Source: MPNP01 sp026710155 (GTDB taxonomy: Bacteria; Pseudomonadota; Alphaproteobacteria; Rhodobacterales; Rhodobacteraceae). From it: a stretch of 64,000 bases of DNA. Position 1 is the first letter of the stretch. Every line of letters starts with the position of its first letter. The translations under genes and the position numbers were made by a program. Location of the stretch: the NCBI GenBank assembly GCA_965200885.1, contig OZ241737.1, positions 868,001 through 932,000 of the forward strand. The letters run 5' to 3'. Shown one piece after another: positions 42,698 through 51,442 of the stretch. The notes under the pieces are model-generated. The model did no database searches, had not been told where the DNA came from, and worked only from the letters and a program-made list of their open reading frames with translations.

Positions 42698-43498
42698 ATG
42701 CTTCACGAGTTTCACGAAATTTGTCAAGAAAATCTTTCCTTTGAACCCTGGGTTGAGGAAAAAACCAGAAGGTTGCCGGGAATCAACCCGCTAGGGACAA
42801 GTGACTGGCTGTTTCGTGATGATGCCTTTGACAGGCAAATGAGGTACAGGGATCATCTGATCAAGACCAAACGGGACATGGTTTTTGATTGTACCGGGGA
42901 GGGAGACCGCATCGCCGAGGAATTGCTTCGAACCATTTGTGAAGCACTTCATGACAGTGAGGATTATATTTTGGGAAAAGGTCATGTCACCAGACCAGAC
43001 GGGCAAATCATTGCATTAAACGATGATCATCCCCTGATCATTGCAGGCCGTTTGGTCCAGGAGGATTTGTGCCTGCTACATGATGGTGGTAATCAACATG
43101 TCCTGGTTGGTGCCATATTATGTTTTCCGGCAAGTTGGCTTCTGGCTGAAAAAATGGGCTTGCCACTTACCTCAATTCATGACCCCGTATCCCAGTACGA
43201 TGATCGTATTGCCATGGTGGTCCAGCGGATGTTTGACAATTTACAACCTGACAGGATTATTTACCGAGGGAATTATCTTTCTTATACCAATCCTGATCTC
43301 CACCAGCCGAGAAGCATGAATAATAGGCGAGACAAGGACAGGACTGGTAAAAAGTGGGCAAGGGTGGAACGCCAGACGCTCAGGAAACTGAATGATACCA
43401 AGGGGGTTGTATTTGGAATCCATACATCGGTATGTCCACAGGACAATTTATCCGATCCCGGCCAGTTCGAAAACTATCTGTCTGAAAAGGAACACTGA
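42698..43498 (+). CDS. DUF3445 protein, haem-dependent oxidative N-demethylase-like
   Basis: About 266 residues from ATG 42698 (TTG 42683 is possible). The family (HODM alpha-subunit-like, DUF3445) is recognised from GINPLGTSDWLFRDDAFDRQ and MRYRDHLI near the N-terminus, LCLLHDGGNQHVLVGAILCF with PASW in the centre, and VFGIHTSVCPQ near the end, in which His and Cys residues could serve haem binding. Characterised relatives demethylate dimethylamine, releasing formaldehyde. It faces away from dddP and shares its control region, so both may respond to methylated compounds. Confidence 0.78.
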   Translation: MLHEFHEICQENLSFEPWVEEKTRRLPGINPLGTSDWLFRDDAFDRQMRYRDHLIKTKRDMVFDCTGEGDRIAEELLRTICEALHDSEDYILGKGHVTRPDGQIIALNDDHPLIIAGRLVQEDLCLLHDGGNQHVLVGAILCFPASWLLAEKMGLPLTSIHDPVSQYDDRIAMVVQRMFDNLQPDRIIYRGNYLSYTNPDLHQPRSMNNRRDKDRTGKKWARVERQTLRKLNDTKGVVFGIHTSVCPQDNLSDPGQFENYLSEKEH

Positions 43499-43594
43499 AG
43501 ACCCCAATGTTTGGCAACACTTTAAAACATGTAAAATGGCGAAATCATTAATATTCAAATACACCTTTTCAGGTTGGGGAGTTAGGGTTTTACG

Positions 43595-44206
43595 TTGTCT
43601 CTTCAACTGACTTTCAATCAGATTAGTGAAGGTTTGAAAACCTACAGGGGCGGATCATCGGATTACATGCTGAATGAAGGGATGCTCGATCATTTGCCGC
43701 GGACCAAAAGACCGGCCAGCGTACTGATACCCCTTGTCAGCAGGCCCGATGGGATAATGGTTATATTCACCAGGCGCTCAAGCCATCTCAAGTACCACGC
43801 AGGACAGATTTCCTTTCCGGGTGGAAAAGCCGAACACTCGGACCGGAATGAATTTGAGACTGCCCTGAGAGAAGCAAAAGAGGAAATTGGATTGGATCCC
43901 GCTCAAGTTGAAATTCTTGGGGCATGTCCTCCCCATGAGACGGTAACCGGTTTCAGAATTACCCCGTTTGTTGGCAAGGTGGATCCCCTTTTTGAGGCCG
44001 TGGCCCAAATCGATGAGGTCGCAGAAATCTTTGAGGTTTCGCTTAACTTTCTGATGGATTTAACAAACTACCGTATTGAATCCATAATGAGGGGTGGACA
44101 AAAATACAGATACATTGGGCTCAATTACCATGAGTATCATATCTGGGGAGCAACGGCAAGAATACTCAATGGTCTTGCCAGACATTTCAACGAACGATGC
44201 GAATAA
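43595..44206 (+). CDS. NUDIX hydrolase, CoA pyrophosphatase type
   Basis: 203 residues, TTG start. The Nudix box is GGKAEHSDRNEFETALREAK followed by EEIGL, and the upstream UPF0035-like motif LKYHAGQISFPGG marks the CoA-diphosphatase subgroup (NudL/YeaB). It would cleave CoA or related diphosphates to 4'-phosphopantetheine and AMP derivatives. Its end overlaps the CCA-adding enzyme gene by ten bases, a pairing seen in other alphaproteobacteria. Confidence 0.88.
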   Translation: MSLQLTFNQISEGLKTYRGGSSDYMLNEGMLDHLPRTKRPASVLIPLVSRPDGIMVIFTRRSSHLKYHAGQISFPGGKAEHSDRNEFETALREAKEEIGLDPAQVEILGACPPHETVTGFRITPFVGKVDPLFEAVAQIDEVAEIFEVSLNFLMDLTNYRIESIMRGGQKYRYIGLNYHEYHIWGATARILNGLARHFNERCE

Positions 44207-45354
44207 AACGATTTTGGCAAAATGATCAGTTTCTGGTAGGGTTGTTCAAGCTTTTCCGGAATGAAGGATATCAACTGTATTTTGTAGGTGGATGTGTCAG
44301 GGACAGTATCCTGCAAAAAAAACCTTCCGATCTTGATCTGGCAACTGATGCCACACCGACCGAAATGAAGGAAATGTTCAATCGAGGGAAAATCTTTTTC
44401 AAGCCGGTAGGAATTGAATTTGGCTCATTGTTGGTAGGATCAAAAGGGATATCGATTACCACCTTTCGCAAGGATATAAAGACTTATGGCAGGAAGGTCG
44501 AGGTCTGTTTTGCGACGGATTTGGAGACGGATTCCTCCCGTCGGGATTTTACCATAAACGCACTTTATGCGGACCATGAAGGAAAAGTACATGATTTCAG
44601 GGGAGGGTTGAAGGATCTGCAGAAAAAGCGGATCAGGTTTATAGGTAATCCGGTTAATCGAATCAATGAGGATTATTTGCGCATATTGCGATTTTTTAGG
44701 TTCAGTGCCCTTTATGGTGATTCTGCCAAGGGATGTGATTCTGAGGGTTTGGCTGCCATTCGAAAGTTTCAGGCTGAAAAACTCGATTTGTTATCCGGGT
44801 TTAGAATCAGATACGAAATTTTCCGAATTCTATCCGTGAGGCCACTCTATTGGTGTCTCCGGGAATGGGAGAATACTCCCAGCTGGGACTGGCACTTCCC
44901 GGAAGGTCAGGCCCTGAAACATGAGAAACTTGAACAAATGGAAAGCGCACACCAGTTTGAACCCAATTCAATTAGCAGTCTTGCGGTACTGAATATCAAC
45001 ACAAAGAATTGTAAATTGGATTTAACAAGGGTTGAGCGTTTAAAACTTGACACTTTGTTACAATATTCAAAGGATACCGAATGTTCATTTGAAGAGTTGG
45101 CATATCTGCTTGGCAAGGAAACAACTGAGGCTATAATCCTGCTCAGGAACATACTGGGTAATGAGGAAATCCCCTCAGACTTCAAGTCAAGGGTTGATTT
45201 TGCCGCAAGTCAGGAATTTCCTGTCAAGGCAAAGGATTTGGGAACAAGATATGAAGGGAAGGAATTGGGCGACAAACTCAGGGAATTGCAAAGGGTATGG
45301 ATCGCATCAGGTTTTGAGGCATCCAAATCAGCCTTGCTGGAATTGGTACAGTAA
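44197..45354 (+). CDS. cca: CCA tRNA nucleotidyltransferase / poly(A) polymerase family
   Basis: 385 residues. The head domain has GGCVRDSILQKKPSDLDLAT (around residues 29-48) with the catalytic DxD, then RRDFTINALYADHEGKVHDF and RIRFIGNPVNRINEDYLRIL, RFFRF. It adds or repairs the 3' CCA of tRNAs. It overlaps the NUDIX gene and is followed 44 bases later by the exporter gene. Confidence 0.92.
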   Translation: MRIKRFWQNDQFLVGLFKLFRNEGYQLYFVGGCVRDSILQKKPSDLDLATDATPTEMKEMFNRGKIFFKPVGIEFGSLLVGSKGISITTFRKDIKTYGRKVEVCFATDLETDSSRRDFTINALYADHEGKVHDFRGGLKDLQKKRIRFIGNPVNRINEDYLRILRFFRFSALYGDSAKGCDSEGLAAIRKFQAEKLDLLSGFRIRYEIFRILSVRPLYWCLREWENTPSWDWHFPEGQALKHEKLEQMESAHQFEPNSISSLAVLNINTKNCKLDLTRVERLKLDTLLQYSKDTECSFEELAYLLGKETTEAIILLRNILGNEEIPSDFKSRVDFAASQEFPVKAKDLGTRYEGKELGDKLRELQRVWIASGFEASKSALLELVQ

Positions 45355-45398
45355 AAGGCAAGGAAACCAATGCTAGTGGTTGAAATCATGGTAGGATC

Positions 45399-47258
45399 TT
45401 GTTGTTCGGTAAGTTGATTAATCCATATCAGTATTCGGAGGGTGATCCACCACAGACCCTGGGCCGGTTTTACCGGTGGTGCTTGCACGGGTCGTTTCCA
45501 CTGATTTTCATTGGTTGTGTGGTGTCCATGCTGGCAGGTTCGCTGGAGGTATTTTCCGCCTTGATATTGGGGTTGGTCATCGACAGTGCGGTATCAACGG
45601 ATCTGAACAACATCTTTACCGACAATGTCCTGCTCCTTGGCGGTGCCGTTGTTTTCTTTCTGGTAGTCAGACCCTTTGCCTTTGGGGGAAGTTCCTATAT
45701 CAACTCGGTCCTGATCAATCCGAATATCAATTCACTGGTGCTTTCAAGACTCCATCGCCATACAATGGATCAAGCCATTTCATTTTTTGATGATGATTTT
45801 GCCGGTAGAATATCTCAGAAACAACTGCAGGCATCAAGGGCAATTTCGGAAACAGTCAATGAATTTGTCAACGTGATTTCGTTTGCCATGGCCTCCTTGG
45901 TGGGATCATTCCTGCTCCTCGTTTCAATTGATTATAGGATGGCCATATCGCTTATGGTCTGGCTTTTCTGCTATATTTTCCTCATTCGCTGGTTCTTGCC
46001 CAGAATAAGAAAAAAATCTGCCAGCAGGGCAGGTGCCCGTTCCATGCTTTCCGGCCAGATTGTCGACACGATAACGAACATAAGGACAGTCAAGCTCTTT
46101 GCCCATTACCAGCATGAGGATCGGGCTGCTCTGGATGCCTTGGAAAACTTTCGTTGCAAAGCTACGGAATTTGGCCTGGTTGCTTCTTCCTTCAGATATT
46201 TCCTGATGTTGCTTTCGGGATTGCTTCCGGTCATTCTGGTTGGCGGTTCCCTCCTGCTCTGGTCGAATGGCATGACCACGACAGGAGATATTGCCGCAAC
46301 GGGTTCGGTTGCCATCAGGATTGCCCAGATGTCAGGTTGGGTCAGTTTTGTACTGATGGCAATTTACTCCAATGTGGGTGAAGCCGAAGACGGTATGAGA
46401 ACCCTTGCCCATCCACATCAGCTCATTGACACACCTCAGGCCAAGGAAGTGCCTGGGCTGAAGGGCAATATAGAATTCAGGAATGTTTCTTTCCGTTATG
46501 GGAGGGAAATTGGTGGCGTTACCAACATTGATCTTCAAATTGAACCTGGCGAACACATCGGACTTGTCGGGGAATCCGGCGCCGGAAAATCGACCCTCGT
46601 CACCCTGTTGATGAGATTATATGATCCTGAAGGTGGAGCCATCATGATTGATGGCAATGATATCCGCAACATCACACAGGAAAGCCTGAGGAATCAAATC
46701 AGCATGGTAACCCAGGAAACTGCCATGTTCAATAGATCGGCCCGGGAAAACATTGCCTATGGCAATCCAGAGGCAACTTGGGACGAGGTCGTAGAAGCAT
46801 CCATCAAGGCTCAGGCTCATGATTTCATTATCAACATGGAGGATCGTTTTGGCCGTAGGGGATATGATGCCCATTTGGGCGAGAGAGGGGTAAAACTGTC
46901 CGGAGGTCAAAGGCAAAGAATTGCCTTGGCAAGAGCGGTTTTGAAAGATGCTCCGATCATGGTTCTGGACGAGGCCACATCGGCATTGGATTCAACAGTT
47001 GAAGAATACATCCAGGATGCGTTGCGACAGATCATCGTGGGAAAAACGGTTATTGCCATAGCTCACAGATTATCCACAATTTTACGTATGGACCGCATTA
47101 TTGTCATGCATGAGGGGAATATCGTCGAGCAGGGTACTGTTGATGATCTGCTGGCAAAGGGAGGGGTATTCAGCCAGCATTGGGAAAAGCAGGTCGGCGG
47201 TTTTATCGGCATTGATCCTGATGCAGATAGCCAAATCAGATCAAATACAGGAGGATGA
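45399..47258 (+). CDS. MsbA-like ABC exporter (fused permease-ATPase)
   Basis: 619 residues. The N-terminal half has six membrane segments (about residues 25-320); the C-terminal ATPase shows Walker A GESGAGKSTLV, Q-loop SMVTQETAMFN, signature LSGGQRQRIALARA, Walker B IMVLDEATSALDS and switch His in AIAHRLSTI. Half-transporters of this type form homodimers that export lipids, drugs or peptides. Start TTG 45399 follows a TAGGA. Substrate unknown; not adjacent to lipid A genes. Confidence 0.9.
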   Translation: MLFGKLINPYQYSEGDPPQTLGRFYRWCLHGSFPLIFIGCVVSMLAGSLEVFSALILGLVIDSAVSTDLNNIFTDNVLLLGGAVVFFLVVRPFAFGGSSYINSVLINPNINSLVLSRLHRHTMDQAISFFDDDFAGRISQKQLQASRAISETVNEFVNVISFAMASLVGSFLLLVSIDYRMAISLMVWLFCYIFLIRWFLPRIRKKSASRAGARSMLSGQIVDTITNIRTVKLFAHYQHEDRAALDALENFRCKATEFGLVASSFRYFLMLLSGLLPVILVGGSLLLWSNGMTTTGDIAATGSVAIRIAQMSGWVSFVLMAIYSNVGEAEDGMRTLAHPHQLIDTPQAKEVPGLKGNIEFRNVSFRYGREIGGVTNIDLQIEPGEHIGLVGESGAGKSTLVTLLMRLYDPEGGAIMIDGNDIRNITQESLRNQISMVTQETAMFNRSARENIAYGNPEATWDEVVEASIKAQAHDFIINMEDRFGRRGYDAHLGERGVKLSGGQRQRIALARAVLKDAPIMVLDEATSALDSTVEEYIQDALRQIIVGKTVIAIAHRLSTILRMDRIIVMHEGNIVEQGTVDDLLAKGGVFSQHWEKQVGGFIGIDPDADSQIRSNTGG

Positions 47259-47299
47259 CCCTTGTCTCTTCAATTCTGGACGAGGTATGAATTCGATTG

Positions 47300-47479
47300 T
47301 TATGCGATTTCCCAAAAGTGGCAATCAATAAACAACTCAAAATCATATCAATTTTCTTACCCCATGTTTCTATAACGGATTAACCCATTCAAGCCTTTTT
47401 TTATGATGATTTTGAGGCTGGAATTTCGATCACAATTTTCTAATTCGCCATGAGTCTTTACCTTTTGGAAATGTTATTA
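47300..47479. mobile_element. 180-bp degenerate MITE with IS630-type ends
   Basis: The left end (47300) TTATGCGATTTCCCAAAAGT followed by GGCAATCAATA, and the right end (to 47479) containing GCCATGAGTCTTTACCTTTT, GGAAATGTTATTA, correspond to the two ends of the IS630 copy at 13583-14755 with several substitutions. Length is nearly the same as the MITE at 11211-11388. It marks the left edge of an accessory island inserted between the exporter gene and ispA. Confidence 0.7.
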
Positions 47480-47605
47480 TATCTGAATATTCCCCCTTTC
47501 CAGTTCTTTCGAATAGAACCCGCTTTGGCCCTTTTTCTTAAGGGGCAAGATACCGTGTAAATCGGGCAAAAAAGCCTCAAAGATATACTGTTCTAAAGGG
47601 ATCGT

Positions 47606-47678
47606 TTACGGACAGGTACAAAAAAACTGTCCGTAATATGGCATTTTTCATTGTGAACACACAAATAATTACGGACAA
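47606..47678. promoter_or_regulatory. Putative res/binding sites of the adjacent resolvase
   Basis: TTACGGACAG at 47606-47615 and its inverted copy CTGTCCGTAA at 47627-47636 form a 31-base palindromic site, and a third half-site TTACGGACAA follows at 47669-47678. Such paired inverted half-sites just upstream of a serine resolvase gene are what Tn3-type res subsites look like; they would also overlap its promoter and allow self-repression. Confidence 0.5.
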
Positions 47679-47710
47679 CCATATTTTTACATTTTTTAAG
47701 GAGGCCAACC

Positions 47711-48289
47711 ATTTCCAGGGCCTTTGCCTATACCCGTGTCTCAACCGCCGACCAAGAAACTGATGACCAGATCCGTGAAATCCGTGATGCGGGTTTCAGT
47801 ATCGATCCCCACCACATCATCACCGAAACCGTGTCCGGATCCACGGCGATGGCAAGGAGGAAGGGCTTTTCACGCCTCCTCAACAAGATGGAGCAGGGGC
47901 ATCTACTGGTCGTCACCAAGCTTGATCGCTTGGGGAGGGACGCGATTGACGTCAGCATGACGGTTGAAAAACTGGCCGGGATGGGAATCAGGGTCCACTG
48001 CCTGGTCCTCGGTGGGGTGGATCTCACAAGCTCTGCCGGCAAGATGACCATGAACGTGATCAACGCCGTTGCCCAGTTTGAGCGCGACCTGCTCATTGAA
48101 CGGACACAGGCCGGGTTGGCACGCGCCCGGGCCAAGGGTAGGAAACCGGGAAGACCGATGGTTCTGTCCCCGGATCAAAGGCAGGAAGTACGTGATCGGC
48201 TTGATGGCGGGGAGACGGTCTCGGCCATCGCAAGGGCGATGCAAACAAGCCGGCAGACGATCATGCAGGCCAGGGATGAAGGCTGTTGA
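47711..48289 (+). CDS. Serine recombinase (Tn3-type resolvase/invertase)
   Basis: 192 residues from an ATT start at 47711, preceded by AAGGAGG at 47698-47704. The catalytic Ser11 lies in AFAYTRVSTADQETDDQI; VTKLDRLGRDAIDVSMTVEK and AQFERDLLIERTQAGLARAR are the Arg-rich active-site and E-helix regions; the C-terminus is a helix-turn-helix (GETVSAIARAMQTSRQTIMQ). The next in-frame ATG (47831) would remove the catalytic Ser. It would recombine the nearby res-like sites. No Tn3 transposase is present. Confidence 0.88.
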   Translation: MSRAFAYTRVSTADQETDDQIREIRDAGFSIDPHHIITETVSGSTAMARRKGFSRLLNKMEQGHLLVVTKLDRLGRDAIDVSMTVEKLAGMGIRVHCLVLGGVDLTSSAGKMTMNVINAVAQFERDLLIERTQAGLARARAKGRKPGRPMVLSPDQRQEVRDRLDGGETVSAIARAMQTSRQTIMQARDEGC

Positions 48290-48358
48290 TTCTGGGGTTC
48301 TGTTTTACCCCACTTGACATAATGGAGATTATCGGCCTTGTCTTGCCCTCCGATGTCC

Positions 48359-48398
48359 CCCTATAGATAAAATCTTATCTCGTTTACTCCCTATAGGG
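48359..48398. promoter_or_regulatory. Palindromic sequences upstream of the HEPN-like gene
   Basis: AGATAAAATCTTATCT (48365-48380) is a perfect 6-bp palindrome with a 4-base centre, enclosed by CCCTATAG (48359-48366) and its inverse CTATAGGG (48391-48398). It lies about 50 bases before the gene start and could be an operator or promoter-associated binding site. Confidence 0.35.
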
Positions 48399-48442
48399 AA
48401 TAAGTCCAAAAATTTATTAATCCAATTAAAAGGAGATATAAA

Positions 48443-49287
48443 ATGACAATAAACCATACCGACCAAGAACTTTTAGAATTAATTCTTGAGCTTGAAGATG
48501 AGCTTCAGGCAAAAGGCTTGGATCCCAAAGATCGAGCTTTTCACCTACCTATCAGAGCCATGGAAGAACTAGGGTATAATGATTTCGTACTACTTGGTCC
48601 AAGTTCTGATCCACTGCTTGAACGCGTTCATAATCTTCACAAACGATTTTATCGAGATAAGGACATTCGATCTGGAGGAAGTCATGGTGGAGCCTTCATG
48701 TTTCGTGGTATTGCAGCCATGATTCATGCGCCAATAATTTATGGAAAGAAAGAAATAAACCCATGGGAGTGGAACGACCTTAAACCAGACCAGAGAAGAT
48801 GGTTGCAATCCAATGATGAGGATCACCAGGCCTATTTGGCAACCTGCTGTGGTATATTTGATTTTTCCCTATTGTTCGGTCCAGTAAAAGGCAGCAGTTC
48901 CCCACCTTCAGATTCGGTCAAGCTTTTGACGTACGTGGTTCAACCCAAAGTGCCCTGTTGGGTGCAGAACTGGCCTTGAAGGGAGCTCTTCGTGGCAGGA
49001 ATTTTACTGAAGAACAACTTAGGGGGAGGTGTTATGGACATAATCTTATTAATCTTGTGGAAAAAGTAGGTAATGAGTATGAAGGATTTGATGAAGATAG
49101 GGTATTGGAACATTGTCGGGATTTGCCACAACTGGTTGAAAACAGGTATACGGGAAATCAACCAAGTCGGGTTGAAGCAGGGAAATATGTCATGTTCTGC
49201 CAGTTTATTGCGGGTGAAGTTGCACGAATATTGACCAACTGGCGGTTGCAAGATCATCTAAACCTGCCCGGGCCATCCCCTTCCTGA
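48443..49287 (+). pseudogene. HEPN-like domain protein, split by a single frameshift
   Basis: The first frame (48443 on, after AAGGAG) gives MTINHTDQELLELILELEDE and normal-looking protein up to LLFGPVKGSSSP. From about 48904 the next frame continues with TFRFGQAFDVRGSTQSALLG, AELALKGALRGRNFTEEQLR and GHNLINLVEKV, a pattern like HEPN domains of the DUF4145/AbiV sort. The break is in a C4 run at 48900-48903; one added base restores a single frame of about 281 codons. Function unknown, defence or toxin role possible. Could also be a sequence error. Confidence 0.62.
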
Positions 49288-49529
49288 CAACTGCAATTTT
49301 TCTGCTTGCCTTGGACAAGGGGAAAAGATTCTCTTCCCAATATTCAAATTTGCCTTCCTTCCAGGTGAGTGTCCAGACCGGCTCCTTGACGGCAATCCCG
49401 AGGACCTTCGAAAAGGCTGATCGCACGGTTGCCCTTCTTTGGAATTCTCAATCTCAATTGGTGTAATAAGAAATGAAAGCCTCCTTGACTCCCCATCGTT
49501 TGTTATCTATTCTCTAAAGTGGTAGGAAA

Positions 49530-49751
49530 ATGGTAACGGAGAGTGAGATGGCACCAAAAGGACAGCATGTTGTTTCCCGGGATGGAAAATGGGCGATCAG
49601 GAGAACAGGATCGGCCAGGGTAACCAAGAAATTCAATACCCAGAAAGAAGCCATCAGGGAAGCACGCAGGATCGCCAGAAACCAGGGTGCTGAACTCTAC
49701 ATCCATGGTCGCGACGGTAGCATTCGAGATCGATATCCGTCACCAGGATAA
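49530..49751 (+). CDS. DUF2188 family protein
   Basis: 73 residues, ATG 49530 after TAGGAAA (ATG 49548 possible). The domain is recognised from HVVSRDGKWAIRRTGSARVT, KKFNTQKEAIREARRIARNQ and GAELYIHGRDGSIRDRYPSP. DUF2188 proteins are small basic proteins of unknown function, widespread in islands and chromosomes. It directly precedes the NVFINCPLDD-family gene (eight bases), suggesting a shared transcript. Confidence 0.85.
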   Translation: MVTESEMAPKGQHVVSRDGKWAIRRTGSARVTKKFNTQKEAIREARRIARNQGAELYIHGRDGSIRDRYPSPG

Positions 49752-49758
49752 TTTCCGT

Positions 49759-50390
49759 TTGCCCAATCAAGATTTCCACAAGAATGTTTTCATCAACTGT
49801 CCCCTGGATGATGAATATAAGAAATTATCAATGCAATCCTTTTCTGCGTGATCCGGTTGGGGTTCAATCCAAGGATCGCCACGGAGCGGCAGGATTCAGG
49901 TGAAAGCCGCCTGGACAAAATCCGCGAACTTATCCGCAGTTCCAAATATTCAATCCATGATTTGAGTCGGTGTTCTCCTTCCTATCCCGATGAGCTCTCC
50001 AGGATGAACATGCCTTTTGAGCTTGGACTGGATTTCGGATGCAGGAACTTCGGTGGTTCTCCTTTTGATCAAAAAAGGATTTTGGTACTGGAAAAGGAAC
50101 AACATCGTTATCATCAGTTCATTTCGGATCTCTCGGGAAGTGATATTGCAGCCCATAAAAATGAATATGATGTAGCAATTAGGAAGGTCAGGAACTGGAT
50201 AAGATCCTTTGACAACTCTAGACCGGTAATTGCGGCTTCCAAAGTGTCAGGTGAATACGATGATTTCAAACTTGACCACTATATTACCTTGCGCGCTGAA
50301 GGTTTCTCTCGAGGTGATATAGAGGACCTCCCGACCAACGAACTGATTAATGCAATAATCCAATGGCTACAACCAGAACAAAATCCGTAA
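49759..50390 (+). pseudogene. NVFINCPLDD-family protein (predicted nucleotide-binding, TIR-like), frameshifted
   Basis: From TTG 49759 the frame reads PNQDFHKNVFINCPLDDEYK, KL; after about 49822 the sequence continues in another frame with NAILFCVIRLGFNPRIATER, SRLDKIRELIRSSKYSIHDL, RMNMPFELGLDFGCRNFGGS and KRILVLEKEQHRYHQFISDL. Relatives have this as one protein of about 210 residues, so one base is missing near 49822. The order (strand motif FINCPxDD, IHDLSR, MPFELGL) resembles the TIR/STIR fold in which the FELG motif lines the nucleotide pocket. Cellular role unknown; such genes are frequent in defence islands. Confidence 0.65.
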
Positions 50391-50417
50391 AGACAGCAAT
50401 CCACCACTAATAACCAG

Positions 50418-50801
50418 GTGGTCTCGGTGGCCTTAATTACAATGAAAACGGATTGCTCCATTGATCATCCGGACGTTTCTCCCGCTCTTTCCCCAACATC
50501 CTCAACCGTCTCTGGATTGCCTGTCCAATTGCTCCAACTGCCCTGGCAATTCCTGCAAGGACCTGATCTGCCCTTCCAACCCTTTCAACCGAGTATTCAA
50601 AATCCTCTGATTGCCCGGCTGGCTGCCCTTGCCGTTGACAGGAATGACGCGGATATGATGCGCCAGGCCATCGATGAGGGTTTTGACCGCACCATGGCCC
50701 GGGAACTGTCCCAAGCGGCCGGTGCCGATAGGATACTGGCCGATCTGGACTGGCAGGACAAAAGCATGGGTATTCAACATACTCTCCCTCCTCCCTTGTA
50801 A
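50418..50801 (+). CDS. Hypothetical protein, doubtful
   Basis: A 127-codon frame without a recognised family. The C-terminal half (LAALAVDRNDADMMRQAIDE, GFDRTMARELSQAAGADRIL) looks protein-like, the N-terminal part is Pro/Gln-rich. Overlapping frames on the opposite strand are also open (for example 50437-50844), so the coding strand is uncertain. Confidence 0.3.
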   Translation: MVSVALITMKTDCSIDHPDVSPALSPTSSTVSGLPVQLLQLPWQFLQGPDLPFQPFQPSIQNPLIARLAALAVDRNDADMMRQAIDEGFDRTMARELSQAAGADRILADLDWQDKSMGIQHTLPPPL

Positions 50802-50877
50802 ATCCCAAGGCTAATTGTTGAAACCCTGGCCTGGGTGACATCAATCAAGGGTGCCTTTGGGGAACACGCAACCATGC

Positions 50878-51300
50878 TCATATGCAGGCTTGCATGATCT
50901 CTGGAGTATTGTTGCGAACATTGTTGACGAGGTCCAATACCGGCCAAAAGGAAAATGACGGTGGTTCTGCCTGAAGAATGCCCATCAGTTTCCCAGCAGG
51001 GCTGTCCGGTTGCAACCAGATGGCAAAAGCCTTGGTATCGACAACCACGGGTTGCCGGTGGTGGATGGGCTGGAGGTCGGGAATCGCTGCCTGGTTCAAC
51101 AGGGTGAAGCAGGCAGTCCCGTCCTGTTCTTCCCAAATGCCGGCCACGGCCATTGGCCGTCCTGTCGCCAGTCGAATATGATGGGGTTGCTTGCCTTTCC
51201 CACTGTTTTGCCACTCAAACCAGCCCATTGCCGGTAACAGACACCGGCGGTGCCAGAACCCTGTCAGGAAAAAATGCAGGAACAGGAACCATGGGGGCAA
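50878..51300 (-). pseudogene. SRAP (YedK/HMCES) peptidase, N-terminally truncated
   Basis: The frame reads WHRRCLLPAMGWFEWQNSGK, ACFTLLNQAAIPDLQPIHHR and QPVVVDTKAFAIWL, then LVNNVRNNTPEIMQ at the end. This is the second half of an SRAP domain (RRCL.PA.G.YEW, IH.RMPV). The first half, with Cys2 that forms the DNA-protein crosslink at abasic sites, is missing; upstream sequence is non-coding and then an isolated IS630 end at 51387. Three codons also differ from strongly conserved residues, so the gene is inactive. Confidence 0.72.
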
Positions 51301-51386
51301 GGCCCTTGGATGCCGCCTGCCAATTTGTTTGAGGGCAATTTAAAAAGCTTACTGAAAAAATTGGTGGGAATCACTGTAGAAGTTAT

Positions 51387-51417
51387 CTATTGATGGTTAC
51401 TTTTTGGAATGGTATTA
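51387..51417. repeat. Isolated IS630-type inverted-repeat end
   Basis: The complement reads TAATACCATTCCAAAAAGTA then ACCATCAATAG: the left-end sequence of the IS630 copy, in reverse orientation, with one base deleted in the ATTTCC block. No matching partner end was found to its left, so it is a relic of a larger element or of a rearrangement. It marks the right edge of the accessory island. Confidence 0.7.
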
Positions 51418-51442
51418 TGTAATTGCCACCTTGGGGGTTCGG

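Noticed and set aside
49205..49426. Minus-strand frame with SKVLGIAVKEPVWTLTWKEG
   Set aside because: Looks partly protein-like but has no family, no good start and overlaps the 3' end of the HEPN-like gene; could be a fragment, not enough to annotate.
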